Below, piece after piece: positions 11,181 to 20,982 of a stretch of DNA of 64,000 nt. The position numbers and the translations under genes were made by a program. Source of the DNA: Lepidurus packardi (lineage: Eukaryota; Arthropoda; Branchiopoda; Notostraca; Triopsidae); the NCBI GenBank assembly GCA_023053545.1, contig JAKZAN010000079.1, positions 1 through 64,000 on the forward strand, read 5' to 3'. The number at the start of each line of letters is the position of its first letter. Position 1 is the first letter of the stretch. The notes under the pieces are model-generated. The model had not been told where the DNA came from and ran no database searches. It saw nothing but the letters and a program-made list of their open reading frames with translations.

Positions 11181-14100
11181 CAAGGTAACTGTCAGAGATT
11201 TCTTTCATTAAATGTACTGGCTTTCTCAAAAAGTTGTTAAAAAATTCACCATGCTAACCGCATATACCGAGCTAAGGTTTACGGGAGCCTTAACACCTAT
11301 AAAAAACTTGTTCCGCCACCTCGTGGATGGTAGTGTGTAGCAAGGGGTATCAATCTTTACAGAAGCTTTACGCTCGAAATAGTTGTATGGCATTCGAAAA
11401 AGGAGGACCAGTAATTTAATTCAAGGAAAAGGAGCAAAAAAACAGGTTAAGAAGTCAAAGCTGAGCCAAATTGCTGGTCCAAAAGAACGCGCAGTTATTA
11501 ACAAGCCAGGATTCCAGATTTTTGTCTACTTTTTTTGTTTTTTTAGCAAAATTTCACTCTCTGGAGAGATTGATTTTTTCTTGGTGGAAATTTTCGGGAA
11601 GGGGGATGTGCCCCGTGTTCGCAATGATGAAAATGAATGGGGCAGCGACAGCCCCAAGGAACCGAAGACACACGACATTGCAAGGTTTTCCTGTAGCTCT
11701 CAGACCTGGCAAGATAAGTTAGTCTAACTGGAAATGTAATTACGCAGACGTGATTACCGAAGCGAAAAGACTGTTTTGTTGTTTTTTTTGGCGTGCTTGC
11801 CTTCACCCCTGCAGAAGGGTGAATAGGATTTTGTTGACGGTAAGCCAGATTTAATCAATGTTTGCACCTACATGGATCAACAATCTGCACAGTCGGTTTG
11901 TCAAGTAGACCTTTTTAAAATTTTACTGCTCAACCTTAAGGTTGTTTTCTTCTCAATTCCTCCTACACCAACAATGAAAATACATAAACAAATGGTTCCA
12001 TTTTTGTTTTTGGAGGGACTTGTTAGGGTAGATAACCTGATTTGAGGATAAATAAGCAGTTTATGTAATATAAAGCTATTATGTAAAGCTATTGGTATAC
12101 TCTACTCCTTAAGCATCCAGAGCGCGTTAGCAATGGGGAGGAATGGGGAATGACAGCACCTTCAGCAGCCAGCAACTCGTTGATTGAGTTAAAGCTTGTC
12201 AGCCAGACTCTCGCTCTTTCTCCCTTTCTGCTGATTGGGTTAGGCTCTTCCCCTCAGCAAATTCCACCATACAGCAGAACTTGAGCGGAGAGCAAGAGTA
12301 ACACACTTGCATGGGCCAAATACACCGTGGAGATGCCTCTTAAGAAAAAACTTTTCGATAACCTTAGCAAAATCACTGTCACCACCAGTAACACGAGGAC
12401 ATCCTGCAAAGATTGTTGCTGGACATAACTCAATATTGCCTTTACCATTTTCAGAGGACGAAATCTCTTTCTTTTCCTTTTTTTCTTTCGTAACTTTTTA
12501 GTCTGATTCCTTCGCGCTCTAGTTTGAATAATGCTGTACAAAGCCCAATAAGGACCAAATTGGGTTTGCTTTTACGCACCACTGGCTGTCTTCCAAACTC
12601 CTGTCCGCGTCAAATGAACGAATTCACCCCCTCCCTTTAAAAAAAAAATTAATAGGAAGAAGAAAAAGGTACACGGTTTGAAATTTCAGGGTCTGGGCGT
12701 CCGTTTTTCACCCTCCGAAAGCCCTGAACTCGATCATCATTCTGGGTGGTAGCAAATCTACAAGAGCTTCAACCCTCCACCCTCCCCTTCTTGACAGGGA
12801 GCCCAATCATCCAAATCCTTTGGGTCAGCACCAGACCAGGCCAAAGCTAAGGGAGATGACATATATGGTAATTTGGGGTGTGACTTGGTTCCCCAAAATC
12901 AACGAAAATCTGCAGCCTTCCTATATTACTATCCCCTTTACTTATGGTTCCCTGTAATAGTACCCAAACAATTATTTTAGGCTACTATTACTTTGTATCC
13001 TTCTCGTAAATTATATCTATAAATACACTCTATAGGTTGTCTAAAGAAAAAGTTAATTGGAAGTGAAGAACAATTTTGAAGACTTTTCTAAAAGCTTTTT
13101 AAAAAAAATAAATTCCAAATCTTTCAAAACGTTGCATGAACTATATAGTAATTTACTGTCTTTAATGACCTACAAATTCCAAGAATATCTCATCTCGTAT
13201 GGCTCCTTATACTAAAAAACAGATTTATCATTTTTTTGTAAAAAAAAAAAAGAAATTCCTTTCTTTTACGCTATTACTTCCTTGCGTGATCCCATTCCAA
13301 TTTTAAAATACCTTGCGAAAATCAACAAATTGTAAAGAAAGATTTAAAAAATATTTGTAAATATTTGCTAAACATATCTATTATATTTATAAATATATAA
13401 AATATTTACTAAGTATGTCATTTAGAATATGTTATTTGTAGTTTAGTGAATGTCAAAAGTGTCGAAAATTACCTTCAAAATACGATTTTATGCAGTAATT
13501 ATTAAGATTTTTATTGCAATTTAACAAATTTCTTACTAGTGTTGAAGGCACGTTCTACGCATAAAATGTCCAAAGAAAGAACTATAAGAAAAATTATTGA
13601 AACTTCCACAGAACCTGAACCTTTTGGAAAGTTGCATCAATTATAGAATCTTACTCTCTTTACTTATCCAAAAGTTTCCAAGAAATATTCTCACTTATAA
13701 GGAATCCTTTTCTTTTTGCCCTATGTTTAAAAACACTTTTTTTTTTCTTCTTATAAATCTTCTATACTGTAATTTTTTTTTTATAAATCTTTTTTCTTCT
13801 TAGGAGAAGGAATTGCCAAGCAATTTATACGAAAGCGCTCGCAATTCACACATAAATGTTAGAACGTCGCGTCTTGACCATGATTTTGCACAAGCGTGAT
13901 GACATTTCACAAAGGCAACAATGGAAAAAGCGCTTTAATGGAACAATATGGGCCCCACAATTTTGTGCCTCCTGTCTGCATGCCTAATGTCGTCTATAGT
14001 AGTCGCCGCTTGAAACTGTGTATCCAACATTTGTTCCTTTTTTCAAATTTTCTTTTTCTTTTCACATTGTCGTATCTTTTGGCCAGCTCCATGCCATAAT

Positions 14101-16319
14101 CATAATTTTACACCCTGTTTCCTTAGCATATATAGTTTCCGAAAAACGCCTGGAATAAAAAAAACGATGTGCTGTATAGGTCTATATTCTCGTAGTGGGC
14201 TCTGGGCTTTTAATTTCTCATCTCGTAGCAGCCATCCGAGCATCCACACAGTCTCCACGCAGAGTTAACAGACGCACAGAACCAGAAAAGACAAACGACA
14301 TTCCTGCCTGCTTGCTCATCCCACCGTCGACAGCACAATACACCGGCAGCTCTATACCCCAGCAAGTCTTTGGGTCCTTGCGCAAGACGTTCTAATTATA
14401 TCATAATTAAGCCCCGTGTCAAGCCCAGCGTCCTAGCCATATGACATGAATCTATGACTCTGTAAAGACGAAAGAGTCATATTAAGCGAGCAGCGTCAGT
14501 GTACAGTCATCCGGGTAAAACGTCCGGCTTTGACGCTAAAACTGGGAGTTGCAACAACCTTTTCAGCATTACCTGAAGCAAAAAAGAAAAAAGGATTAAA
14601 TCTGGTAAAAATCTCAGGTCACCTTCTGCTACTCGCTGTTTACGATATATATACGCCTGTCTCGTAGTTTTAAATTTATATCCCATAAGACAAGCAGCGG
14701 GTATGCTTCTTCAAGATTGCAAGCTGCGAAATGTAAATTGTTAATCAAGAAAAAGTTCTTAAATATTAACTTAAATTAAATACTCTCTGTGTGCCGACGA
14801 CTCCCGTAAACTCCACAAAGTTTGCTCTTAGTTTTAAATAGTAAACATTGCGATACGTTTCAAAATGGATAATTTTGAAATGAGAATAAGTTAAACGTTT
14901 ACTTTTAGAATGTAAATAAAGAATTGTTAGTGTACTACAAATATAATATAATTCAAAACAGAAGAAATTAAGAAAGTGCAACGCGGTAAATTGCACAATT
15001 AAGAAACCGAAAAAGTAGAATAGACATATTGTGTGTTACTTATGTTTATGTTGTGTATTTATGTTTATGATGTATAAATCTGCTGTGTATGTTTATATAC
15101 ATAGGAATAATTAGCATTTAAGGTGCTTGAAATAAAGAATCTAAGTATGGGTATTTTAAAGTCCAACATATCAATTAAGCCAAGCAAGCTATTTTAGGAT
15201 TTCATATATTTTTAGCCGTAAACATCTGAATTATTTTTTCGACATCAGATGCTACCCATATTTCATTCATCTATAGTTCATCGTCTGGCGGGGAATTAGA
15301 AGATCTCCACCTTAAAAAGAAGACAACTTTACAGAACATTAATCTGTAACATTTCCGAAATGTCTTAGAAAACATTTATCTTCCCGAATTTTGCCTGAAT
15401 TACAAATGAACCACGCACAATAGTTGAGTCATAGTCTCGAAATTTTCTCCGCCATTTAAGAAAACACCCAAAAAGGAGCATCCTGGCTTTCAGGAATTAA
15501 TTCTCATACCGCTTACATTCCTCTTGTCTCTATGACAAGGACCTCATCTTCAGCTCCTCTTTTAGCTCATCAGAAGCAGCGCAAAAGTGTAAAAGGATCA
15601 AAAGAACTCCCAAAATATCTAAAGAAGAAGAAAAAAGTTGACTTGAACTTAAAAACTTGAAAGTTGACCTTAAATAAGGAATTTGTAGCTTCATGCATGT
15701 ATGCAAGCACAGTTCTAAAGGATGTGGCTGTGATATAATATGTCAGGCCTCCCAAGTTTCAGGACTGAAAGCTTTTCTCGCTACAAAAAAAGATCAATAA
15801 GAAGGAAAGCGTGGTTCAACTACACACACACAAGGCAATACTCTTTCTTTCTCTCTCTGTATACACATACCAGCAAAAGGCTGTACATATAAGATTCTTC
15901 GTTAGTATGCCGATCTCGTTTGACCACCCCCTCTACCCCCTATTCAAGTCACAGCTACTTTGCTAAACTTTCAGGGAAACCTTGCATAATAACCAAATGT
16001 CCTCGACCCCCCACCTTCCCAGTCAATGATAATTACCCAAGTTTGGAAAGGAAGGGAGGGAGTGCACCAAAACATGCCCGAAAATTCAGTCAATAAAAGT
16101 TTCAGAATGGCACTTTTAGCCATTCTTTTTCGATTTCGGAAAAGCAATGGTCCTCCGCACTCGGTAACGGTCGTAAATAAGTGGTGTGTGCATTTTGGAA
16201 GTTTTACAATTCCGTGAGCGTAAGCCTTAACCACATTTACCCCAAAAATGCTCCACCATCTATCACTTGTCTTGTTCCGCGGTTGCAACAATCCCGCTAT
16301 ACCCTCTCAATCAGGGGTA

Positions 16320-16324
16320 AATAC
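16320..16324. repeat. Left target-site duplication AATAC
   Basis: AATAC lies immediately before the TG start of the 5' LTR and matches AATAC immediately after the CA end of the 3' LTR. Five bases is the usual duplication size for Bel/Pao integrase. The base pairs further left (GGGGTA) are unique DNA. Confidence 0.9.
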
Positions 16325-16620
16325 TGTTACGGACAAGTCCGTAAAAGGTTGTTTCCCAGCACAACCGCACCGAAACTAGCCGGAGGCCCCCTATACCTAC
16401 GCACATAGGTATAAGGGGGGATTGCGAAACCATCAGCCTTTTCCCCTGCAAAACGGAAAAGGAGAGTGGCTCTGCAGAAGCGGTGACGAAAAGACCTGCT
16501 AGACGTGTTGTTTCAGTTTTGTTCCTCATTTTCAGTTCCAGTTTCATTTATATTCCCATGTATGTGGTTAATAAATTAGTAAACAAGAACCGAACCCAAT
16601 GTTACTAGAGCTAGGTAACA
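16325..16620 (+). repeat. 5' LTR of the Bel/Pao element
   Basis: It starts TGTTACGG and ends GGTAACA and is the same length as the 3' LTR; I find no difference between the two on reading them side by side. Three inverted repeats stand out: TTACGGAC-AA-GTCCGTAA at 16,327-16,344, a CCCCCTATACCTA stem with one bulge at 16,387-16,419, and CCTTTTCC/GGAAAAGG at 16,437-16,462. TCAGTT motifs near 16,513 and 16,532 resemble arthropod initiators, and AATAAA lies at 16,570-16,575, so transcription would plausibly start and end in the right half of the LTR. Confidence 0.95.
16570..16575 (+). promoter_or_regulatory. Poly(A) signal AATAAA in the 5' LTR
   Basis: Canonical AATAAA 45 bases before the LTR end. 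In a provirus the copy in the 3' LTR is the one used to end the genomic RNA. Assignment rests on the hexamer and its location. Confidence 0.6.
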
Positions 16621-16625
16621 TTTTC

Positions 16626-16643
16626 TGGTGCCGAAACCCGGGA
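16626..16643 (+). promoter_or_regulatory. Primer-binding site, tRNA-Phe
   Basis: TGGTGCCGAAACCCGGGA begins 5 bases after the 5' LTR. Its reverse complement, TCCCGGGTTTCGGCACCA, is the 3' end including CCA of the conserved animal tRNA-Phe(GAA) as I know it, an 18-base match. It would prime minus-strand DNA synthesis. Confidence 0.85.
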
Positions 16644-16682
16644 GCTCATTGAATAGTGTCACGAACTTGATTTTGATCTGAC

Positions 16683-18122
16683 ATGGCTACAAGTGACCTC
16701 GCCCCGACCGTAGACGTGCCGTTCGCAAACGACCTGAGGGGACTTAAACAAACGCGCACAAACGCCAAACGTACCCTCACTCGTGTTATCAACCGAATCT
16801 CCACCCATGTCGCTGAGCGAGGGAGTCGAAGTGCACTGAAGGTTCATCGTATCCACCTAACCGACGCTTTCGAGGATTGTATGAACGCCCACCGAAACTA
16901 TATGAGGCAAACAGACATCGAAGCCGACATCGCATCATCGGACGACTGGGTCCAGGAAGTAGATGAAACTACACGGAGATGCTACACCGACATCGATGAT
17001 TATTTAGCTTCAAGGGCGAATAGCGTCTCGTCTGTGTCGTCTCGGTCAACAGTACTCTCCTCCCCTCGCACTCTACTTTCCGAAGCTAAACGAAAATCGA
17101 AGGAAACGGAACTACGACTTCAACAAGCCGCGAGGGCTGAAGAAAATCGCCTGCAGGAGGCCGCGAGGCTTCGGAAGCTGCAAGCCGATTTAGAGGAGCA
17201 ATCGATTCGTATAGAATCAGCGAAGCAACAACGCGCCCTAGCGGACGAGCTGGAACTCACCAACCTTCAAGTGGCGTTGTACGAGAGCGCCGTTGAAGAG
17301 GAAGAGCTGCCACCCGATGGCGAAGCTGAATGTACGAGACCAGAGGAGGCCACGCCCCCTATTACATCGTTGCAATCACCATACGCTTCGCCAATAGCCC
17401 AGCAGGACAACCGTAATGACTTGGCTCTCCCACGATCTCCGAACCCCTTCCCTCGGAAAATCTCGTACCACCGACCGGACACCGACCCACCGCGCTCTGC
17501 AAACGGGCCGGCCGACATGCGAACTTTCGTTACCCAGCCCGATGAGTGGATTAGCGACACAGACGACCCAAACACACCAGCGTTGCCTTCCCAAGCAGCC
17601 CCTCCCTACGCGCCTTGGCTTGCAGGCGTCATGCCAAGGCTCGATCTGAATCCCTTTGATGGCGACCCGAGGGAGTGGCCCCTCTTCATCGGAAATTTTA
17701 AAACACTAGTACACGACGTGGTGCCCTGTGACTCCCAACGAATCGCGATTCTACGTCAATTGCTGACGCCGAAGATCCGCGAAAGCATCGCAGAGACGCT
17801 ACACAGCCCTGTGTTGTATCGACAAGCGTTAAGGGAGTTACAAGACCAGTACGGCCACCCCCACCTAGTGGCTCGCTCCTATGTCAAGACCCTCATTGAC
17901 CTTCCGAATCTGAAGAATTACGATTTTGAATCCCTAAAGACCTTTTCGCGAAAACTCCACGGATCGGTCACCACGTTACTCCTCAGCGGATACAAGCAGG
18001 AGTTATCATCGGCCGTCACATTGGAGCAACTGTTAGGTAAATTGCCCCGTGGGTATACGAAGCAGATGGGGTCGCCAGGTACTACGTCTAGAACCGCGAC
18101 TTCCTACGTTATTAGACTTTGA
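16683..18122 (+). CDS. Gag polyprotein, N-terminal part (frame broken at about 18,071)
   Basis: This open frame of 479 codons encodes the Bel/Pao Gag, which forms the particle that packages element RNA. The start ATG is the first after the primer-binding site, 62 bases past the LTR. Residues about 131-206 form a long charged heptad-like helix rich in E, K, R, A and L (likely coiled coil). A proline- and serine-rich acidic linker follows. Residues about 315-463 match the DUF1759 gag core (MPRLDLNPFDGDPREWPLF start, later YGHPHLVARSYV). Homology runs up to the GGGG at 18,068-18,071 and then continues in the +1 frame, so the last 16 codons here are out-of-frame readthrough. Identity as Bel/Pao Gag is secure; the exact break position is inferred from where family-like sequence switches frame. 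Confidence 0.88.
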   Translation: MATSDLAPTVDVPFANDLRGLKQTRTNAKRTLTRVINRISTHVAERGSRSALKVHRIHLTDAFEDCMNAHRNYMRQTDIEADIASSDDWVQEVDETTRRCYTDIDDYLASRANSVSSVSSRSTVLSSPRTLLSEAKRKSKETELRLQQAARAEENRLQEAARLRKLQADLEEQSIRIESAKQQRALADELELTNLQVALYESAVEEEELPPDGEAECTRPEEATPPITSLQSPYASPIAQQDNRNDLALPRSPNPFPRKISYHRPDTDPPRSANGPADMRTFVTQPDEWISDTDDPNTPALPSQAAPPYAPWLAGVMPRLDLNPFDGDPREWPLFIGNFKTLVHDVVPCDSQRIAILRQLLTPKIRESIAETLHSPVLYRQALRELQDQYGHPHLVARSYVKTLIDLPNLKNYDFESLKTFSRKLHGSVTTLLLSGYKQELSSAVTLEQLLGKLPRGYTKQMGSPGTTSRTATSYVIRL

Positions 18123-18864
18123 CTCTTGGCTCCAGTACGAGGTCAAGGCTGAGACACGAGTACGACCGATAGAGGGCAACACCGACATATATAAACCGAA
18201 AGGGAGCGAGGGTCACAAGACTAATAAAGCTGGATTGAAACCACGCAGGGACCAGACGCCATACCCGACGGTCCTCGCTACAAAATTAGCGGCCGAAGAC
18301 ACTGAAGGAAGCTGGGTTTGCTTCGCCTGCAAGGAGAAGCACCAAACGAAGGATTGCAAGAAGTTTACGTCCCTGTCTCCCTCCGAAAGAATCCGATTGG
18401 CGAAGGAAAATGGCATTTGTTTTCGCTGTTTGCGGAAAGGGCATATTGGCCGAGACTGCGCTTCTACGAAGGAGTGTGGTACGAGCGGTTGTAAGCGCTA
18501 CCACCACCCTCTTCTCCATGACGCCCCACGAGCCTTTGACCGGAAAGGTCCAAGCGATACAGCAAACCGAAATGGCCTTACATCCGGAGGTGACGCCGAA
18601 GACCCTGACGACAACCGACATGTTAACCATGTGACAACAAATGCGAATAACACTGAGGTGTTATTGGCAGTAGTACCCGTCAGACTCCGCTCGGATTACA
18701 CCTACCTCGACACCTTCGCTTTGCTAGACAGCGGGAGCGAAGTCTCCTTGATCCGCCAGGACATCGCTGACAAGCTCCATCTCGAGGGGCGGAACCGAAG
18801 TTCTGCGGATCGGGACCTTCCACGGCCAGGACCCAATCCTGAATACCAGGAAGGTTACAGTTAA
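18049..18864 (+). CDS. Gag C-terminus with zinc knuckles, and start of the protease
   Basis: This frame carries the end of the gag core (from about 18,072, RQVLRLEPRLPTLLDFDSW), so its apparent ATG is not a true start. Residues 91-103 hold C-x2-C-x3-H-x4-C, and residues 124-137 a textbook C-x2-C-x4-H-x4-C knuckle, followed by a Cys/His cluster with CKRYHH. These bind RNA during packaging. The retropepsin active site DSGS is at residues 227-230 (18,727-18,738) in ALLDSGSEVSLI, typical of the DUF1758 protease of Bel/Pao. Family-like sequence leaves this frame at the GGGG at 18,786-18,789 and goes on in the +1 frame; the last 25 or so codons are therefore spurious. Confidence 0.87.
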   Translation: MGIRSRWGRQVLRLEPRLPTLLDFDSWLQYEVKAETRVRPIEGNTDIYKPKGSEGHKTNKAGLKPRRDQTPYPTVLATKLAAEDTEGSWVCFACKEKHQTKDCKKFTSLSPSERIRLAKENGICFRCLRKGHIGRDCASTKECGTSGCKRYHHPLLHDAPRAFDRKGPSDTANRNGLTSGGDAEDPDDNRHVNHVTTNANNTEVLLAVVPVRLRSDYTYLDTFALLDSGSEVSLIRQDIADKLHLEGRNRSSADRDLPRPGPNPEYQEGYS

Positions 18865-18978
18865 GGTCGAGTCCCTGGACCAGAACACGTGCCTTGACGT
18901 AATAGATGCCCTAACCGTACCAAAATTGAATGTCTCAAGAAGATCAGTTAACTGGCCAAAATTAAAGACCCGATGGGG
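18790..18978 (+). pseudogene. Protease C-terminal fragment, stranded between two frame breaks
   Basis: In the frame beginning at 18,791 the sequence reads as the continuation of the protease (EVLRIGTFHG, then VTVKVESLD and LTVPKLNVS). It has no ATG of its own and meets a stop at about 18,992. The family-like sequence shifts +1 again at the GGGG at 18,975-18,978. It is recognised only because it joins the active-site half upstream to the protease end and RT start downstream. Confidence 0.7.
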
Positions 18979-19988
18979 CGCACCTGTCCGGCATTGACAT
19001 CCCAGCCGTCGATTCGACACAGGTAACAGTGCTTCTGGGTATGGACGTCCCGGGAGCCCATCGCCAGTTGAAGCTCCGAACATCGAGAGAAACAGCAGCA
19101 GCTCCGATCGCGATACAGACTCCCTTCGGCTGGTGTGCAGTGGGCAAGATTCCCAAAGGTCGGATCACAGCGCCACCTAGTTGCAACCTCCTCAACCTAC
19201 CATCTACAAGGGACGACCACCTGGATGAACTGCTCGAAAAATTTTGGACCATCGAATCATTCGGAGTGGGTACGGCAAAGCGTCCAATCAGTCCAGACAA
19301 CAGGAAGGCACTACAGATTTTCGAATCTACCCTACGACACGACGGCAGCCACTATGAAGTCGGGTTACCGTGGAGATCATCGGATGTCGCTCTCCCCGAT
19401 AATAGAAGTGCAGCGTTACGCCGCCTTTTCGCAATTGAGCGTAAGTTTGCACGCAATGAACGTTACGCCGCAACGTACGACGCCGTAATGTCCGAATATG
19501 CTTCACTGGGCCACGCTAGGAAGCTTTCAAGGGAGGAGTTGGACGGGCCAGCCGGTCGAACTTGGTATTTGCCACACCACGGGGTCGTGAACCCCAACAA
19601 GCCAGACAAGGTCCGAGTCGTGTTTGATGCGTCTGCGTCCTACGAAGGATCATCTTTGAACGCCAGCCTTTTACAAGGACCTGACTTGCTCGTAAGTCTC
19701 CCTGGGTTGCTGATACGCTTCCGTGAGAATATGGTGGCCGTTTCTTCGGATATCGAAAAGATGTTCCACCAAGTCAGAGTAAGATCCGAAGATAAAAATG
19801 TACTGCGTTTCCTTTGGAGAAGCCCAAAGGACAAATCCGCACCACACACCTACCAGATGAACGTACAGATTTTTGGCGCCGTCTCGTCACCGTCAATATG
19901 CATGTACGTACTTAACAAGACCGCGGAAGACTTCGGAACAAGCCAACCAAATTCTGATGGAAAAGGTACAACGGAACTTCTACGTTGA
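18979..19988 (+). CDS. Protease end and reverse transcriptase, N-terminal half
   Basis: The frame opens in HLSGIDIPAV and LLGMDVPGAH, the protease C-terminal region; an internal ATG at 19,029 gives an apparent 319-codon ORF. It continues through the connector into the Bel/Pao RT (peptidase A17 region): VFDAS with its Asp at 19,626, and motif A SSDIEKMFHQV with the first catalytic Asp at 19,749-19,751, then FGAVSSPSICMYVL, the finger/palm strand before the active site. RT copies element RNA into DNA in the cytoplasmic particle. The frame breaks near 19,932-19,940, just before the YxDD motif, and the tail up to 19,988 is out-of-frame. Confidence 0.88.
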
Positions 19989-20787
19989 TAATTATCTAGA
20001 CTCTCTGGATACCGAAGAGGAAGCAATTGCGGCTTCTAAACAACTGACAGCTCTGCTTTCCAAGGGAGGATTCAGGCTGACAAAATGGCTCTCGAGCTCT
20101 CGCACCGTAGTAGCGTCCTTTCCAGTGAACGAACTTGCGAATCCGAAAATGAATATTGACCTCGACGATCTCCCAATTGAGCGAGCATTGGGAGTGTTAT
20201 GGAACGCCGAAACCGACACCTTTGGATTCAATACTACGGTAAGCCGCGAAGTCACGAACCCGACAAAGAGACAGGTCCTAAGAACCATAGCTAGCATCTT
20301 CGACCCCCTTGGCTTCCTGTCGCCTATAATTTTAGCGGCGAAGTCCATCATGCAGGAGGTATGGCGACAACGCCTTGACTGGGACGACAAATTACCCTCC
20401 CCCTTGCAGGATGTATGGAACACCTGGGTATCCGAACTTGAACACCTGACGGACTTCAGCATCCCGCGATATCTACGCTTTGGCCAGACCTTGGGTTCTG
20501 TACAGCTCCACACGTTCGGAGATGCCTCGGAAACGGGGTACGGCGCCGTTTCGTATCTTCGATTCGCCGACACAGCCGGAGCAGTCGTAGTGTCCTTGGT
20601 CATGTCCAAGGCAAGAGTAGCCCCGGTAAAACGGGTCACTATACCACGCCTTGAGCTCTTAGGAGCTGTGACCGCCACTAGACTGGCTAACTTCATCGCG
20701 ACAGAACTGCGAATCAAGCTGAACGAAGTATTCTTCTGGACGGACTCAACCACAGTCCTCAAATGGATAAACTCTCGGCACATGTAG
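19873..20787 (+). CDS. Reverse transcriptase C-terminal half and RNase H
   Basis: Real family-like sequence starts about 19,935 (EQANQILMEKVQRN), so the ATG at 19,873 is not the start. The RT active site reads YVDN at 19,981-19,992, with Asn where the YxDD box normally has its second Asp. Next come the thumb and connection (IASIFDPLGFLSP), then RNase H with FGDAS (Asp at 20,521), PRLELL (Glu at 20,653) and FFWTDS (Asp at 20,743), the three expected catalytic acids. RNase H removes the RNA template during DNA synthesis. The frame hits TAG at 20,785 because of another +1 break; the RNase H end continues in the next frame. Confidence 0.88.
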   Translation: MAPSRHRQYACTYLTRPRKTSEQANQILMEKVQRNFYVDNYLDSLDTEEEAIAASKQLTALLSKGGFRLTKWLSSSRTVVASFPVNELANPKMNIDLDDLPIERALGVLWNAETDTFGFNTTVSREVTNPTKRQVLRTIASIFDPLGFLSPIILAAKSIMQEVWRQRLDWDDKLPSPLQDVWNTWVSELEHLTDFSIPRYLRFGQTLGSVQLHTFGDASETGYGAVSYLRFADTAGAVVVSLVMSKARVAPVKRVTIPRLELLGAVTATRLANFIATELRIKLNEVFFWTDSTTVLKWINSRHM

Positions 20788-20982
20788 ATTTACAACTTTC
20801 GTAGCCAATCGCGTAGGCGAGATAATTGAAACCAGTCGACCCCGGCCAGTGGAACCACGTCCCTGGATTAAGCAACCCAGCTGATCTCTGCAGCAGAGGC
20901 ACCTCCGTCACTAGTCTGACTAATCCAGCGACTTTGGTTCGAAGGCCCGGAATTTCTGAAAAGGGTCCCAGAAGATTGGCCG
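20783..20982 (+). pseudogene. RNase H end and RNase H-integrase linker, split by two more frame breaks
   Basis: From 20,783 the frame reads RFTTFVANRVGEI, the conserved end of Bel/Pao RNase H. At the CCCC at 20,840-20,843 it shifts +1 to GQWNHVPGLSNPADLCSRG, a hallmark linker motif, and at the TTT at 20,933-20,935 it shifts +1 again to WFEGPEFLKRVPEDWP, which flows into the integrase frame. None of the pieces has its own start codon. Each lies in the frame one base later than the last. Confidence 0.75.

Larger units (their letters stand above)
7232..16319. other. Non-coding, AT-rich DNA with no recognisable gene
   Basis: This stretch resembles the left part of the window: only short chance-like open frames on both strands and no tRNA or rRNA. 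Visible items are a 14-base A run at 8,784-8,797, an alternating (CG)5 tract at 9,256-9,265 inside pyrimidine-rich DNA, a hairpin at 10,434-10,454, short direct repeats near 10.6-10.75 kb and 11.14-11.18 kb, a very AT-rich tract at about 13,320-13,430, and AC and CT microsatellites near 15,822-15,860. The last bases before the retrotransposon, up to 16,319, show no satellite sequence. Confidence 0.6.

Noticed and set aside
16311..16547. 78-codon minus-strand frame within the LTR, present again at the 3' LTR
   Set aside because: It recurs only because the LTR is repeated; no sign of coding beyond that.
18049..18122. Programmed +1 ribosomal frameshift between gag and pol
   Set aside because: The break lies inside the gag core rather than at a domain boundary, and six more breaks of the same kind lie inside protease, RT, RNase H and the linker, so programming is not credible.
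19992..20783. 263-codon open frame on the minus strand
   Set aside because: It is the antisense shadow of the RT/RNase H coding frame; no family character of its own. The minus-strand frames over integrase and gag are likewise shadows.
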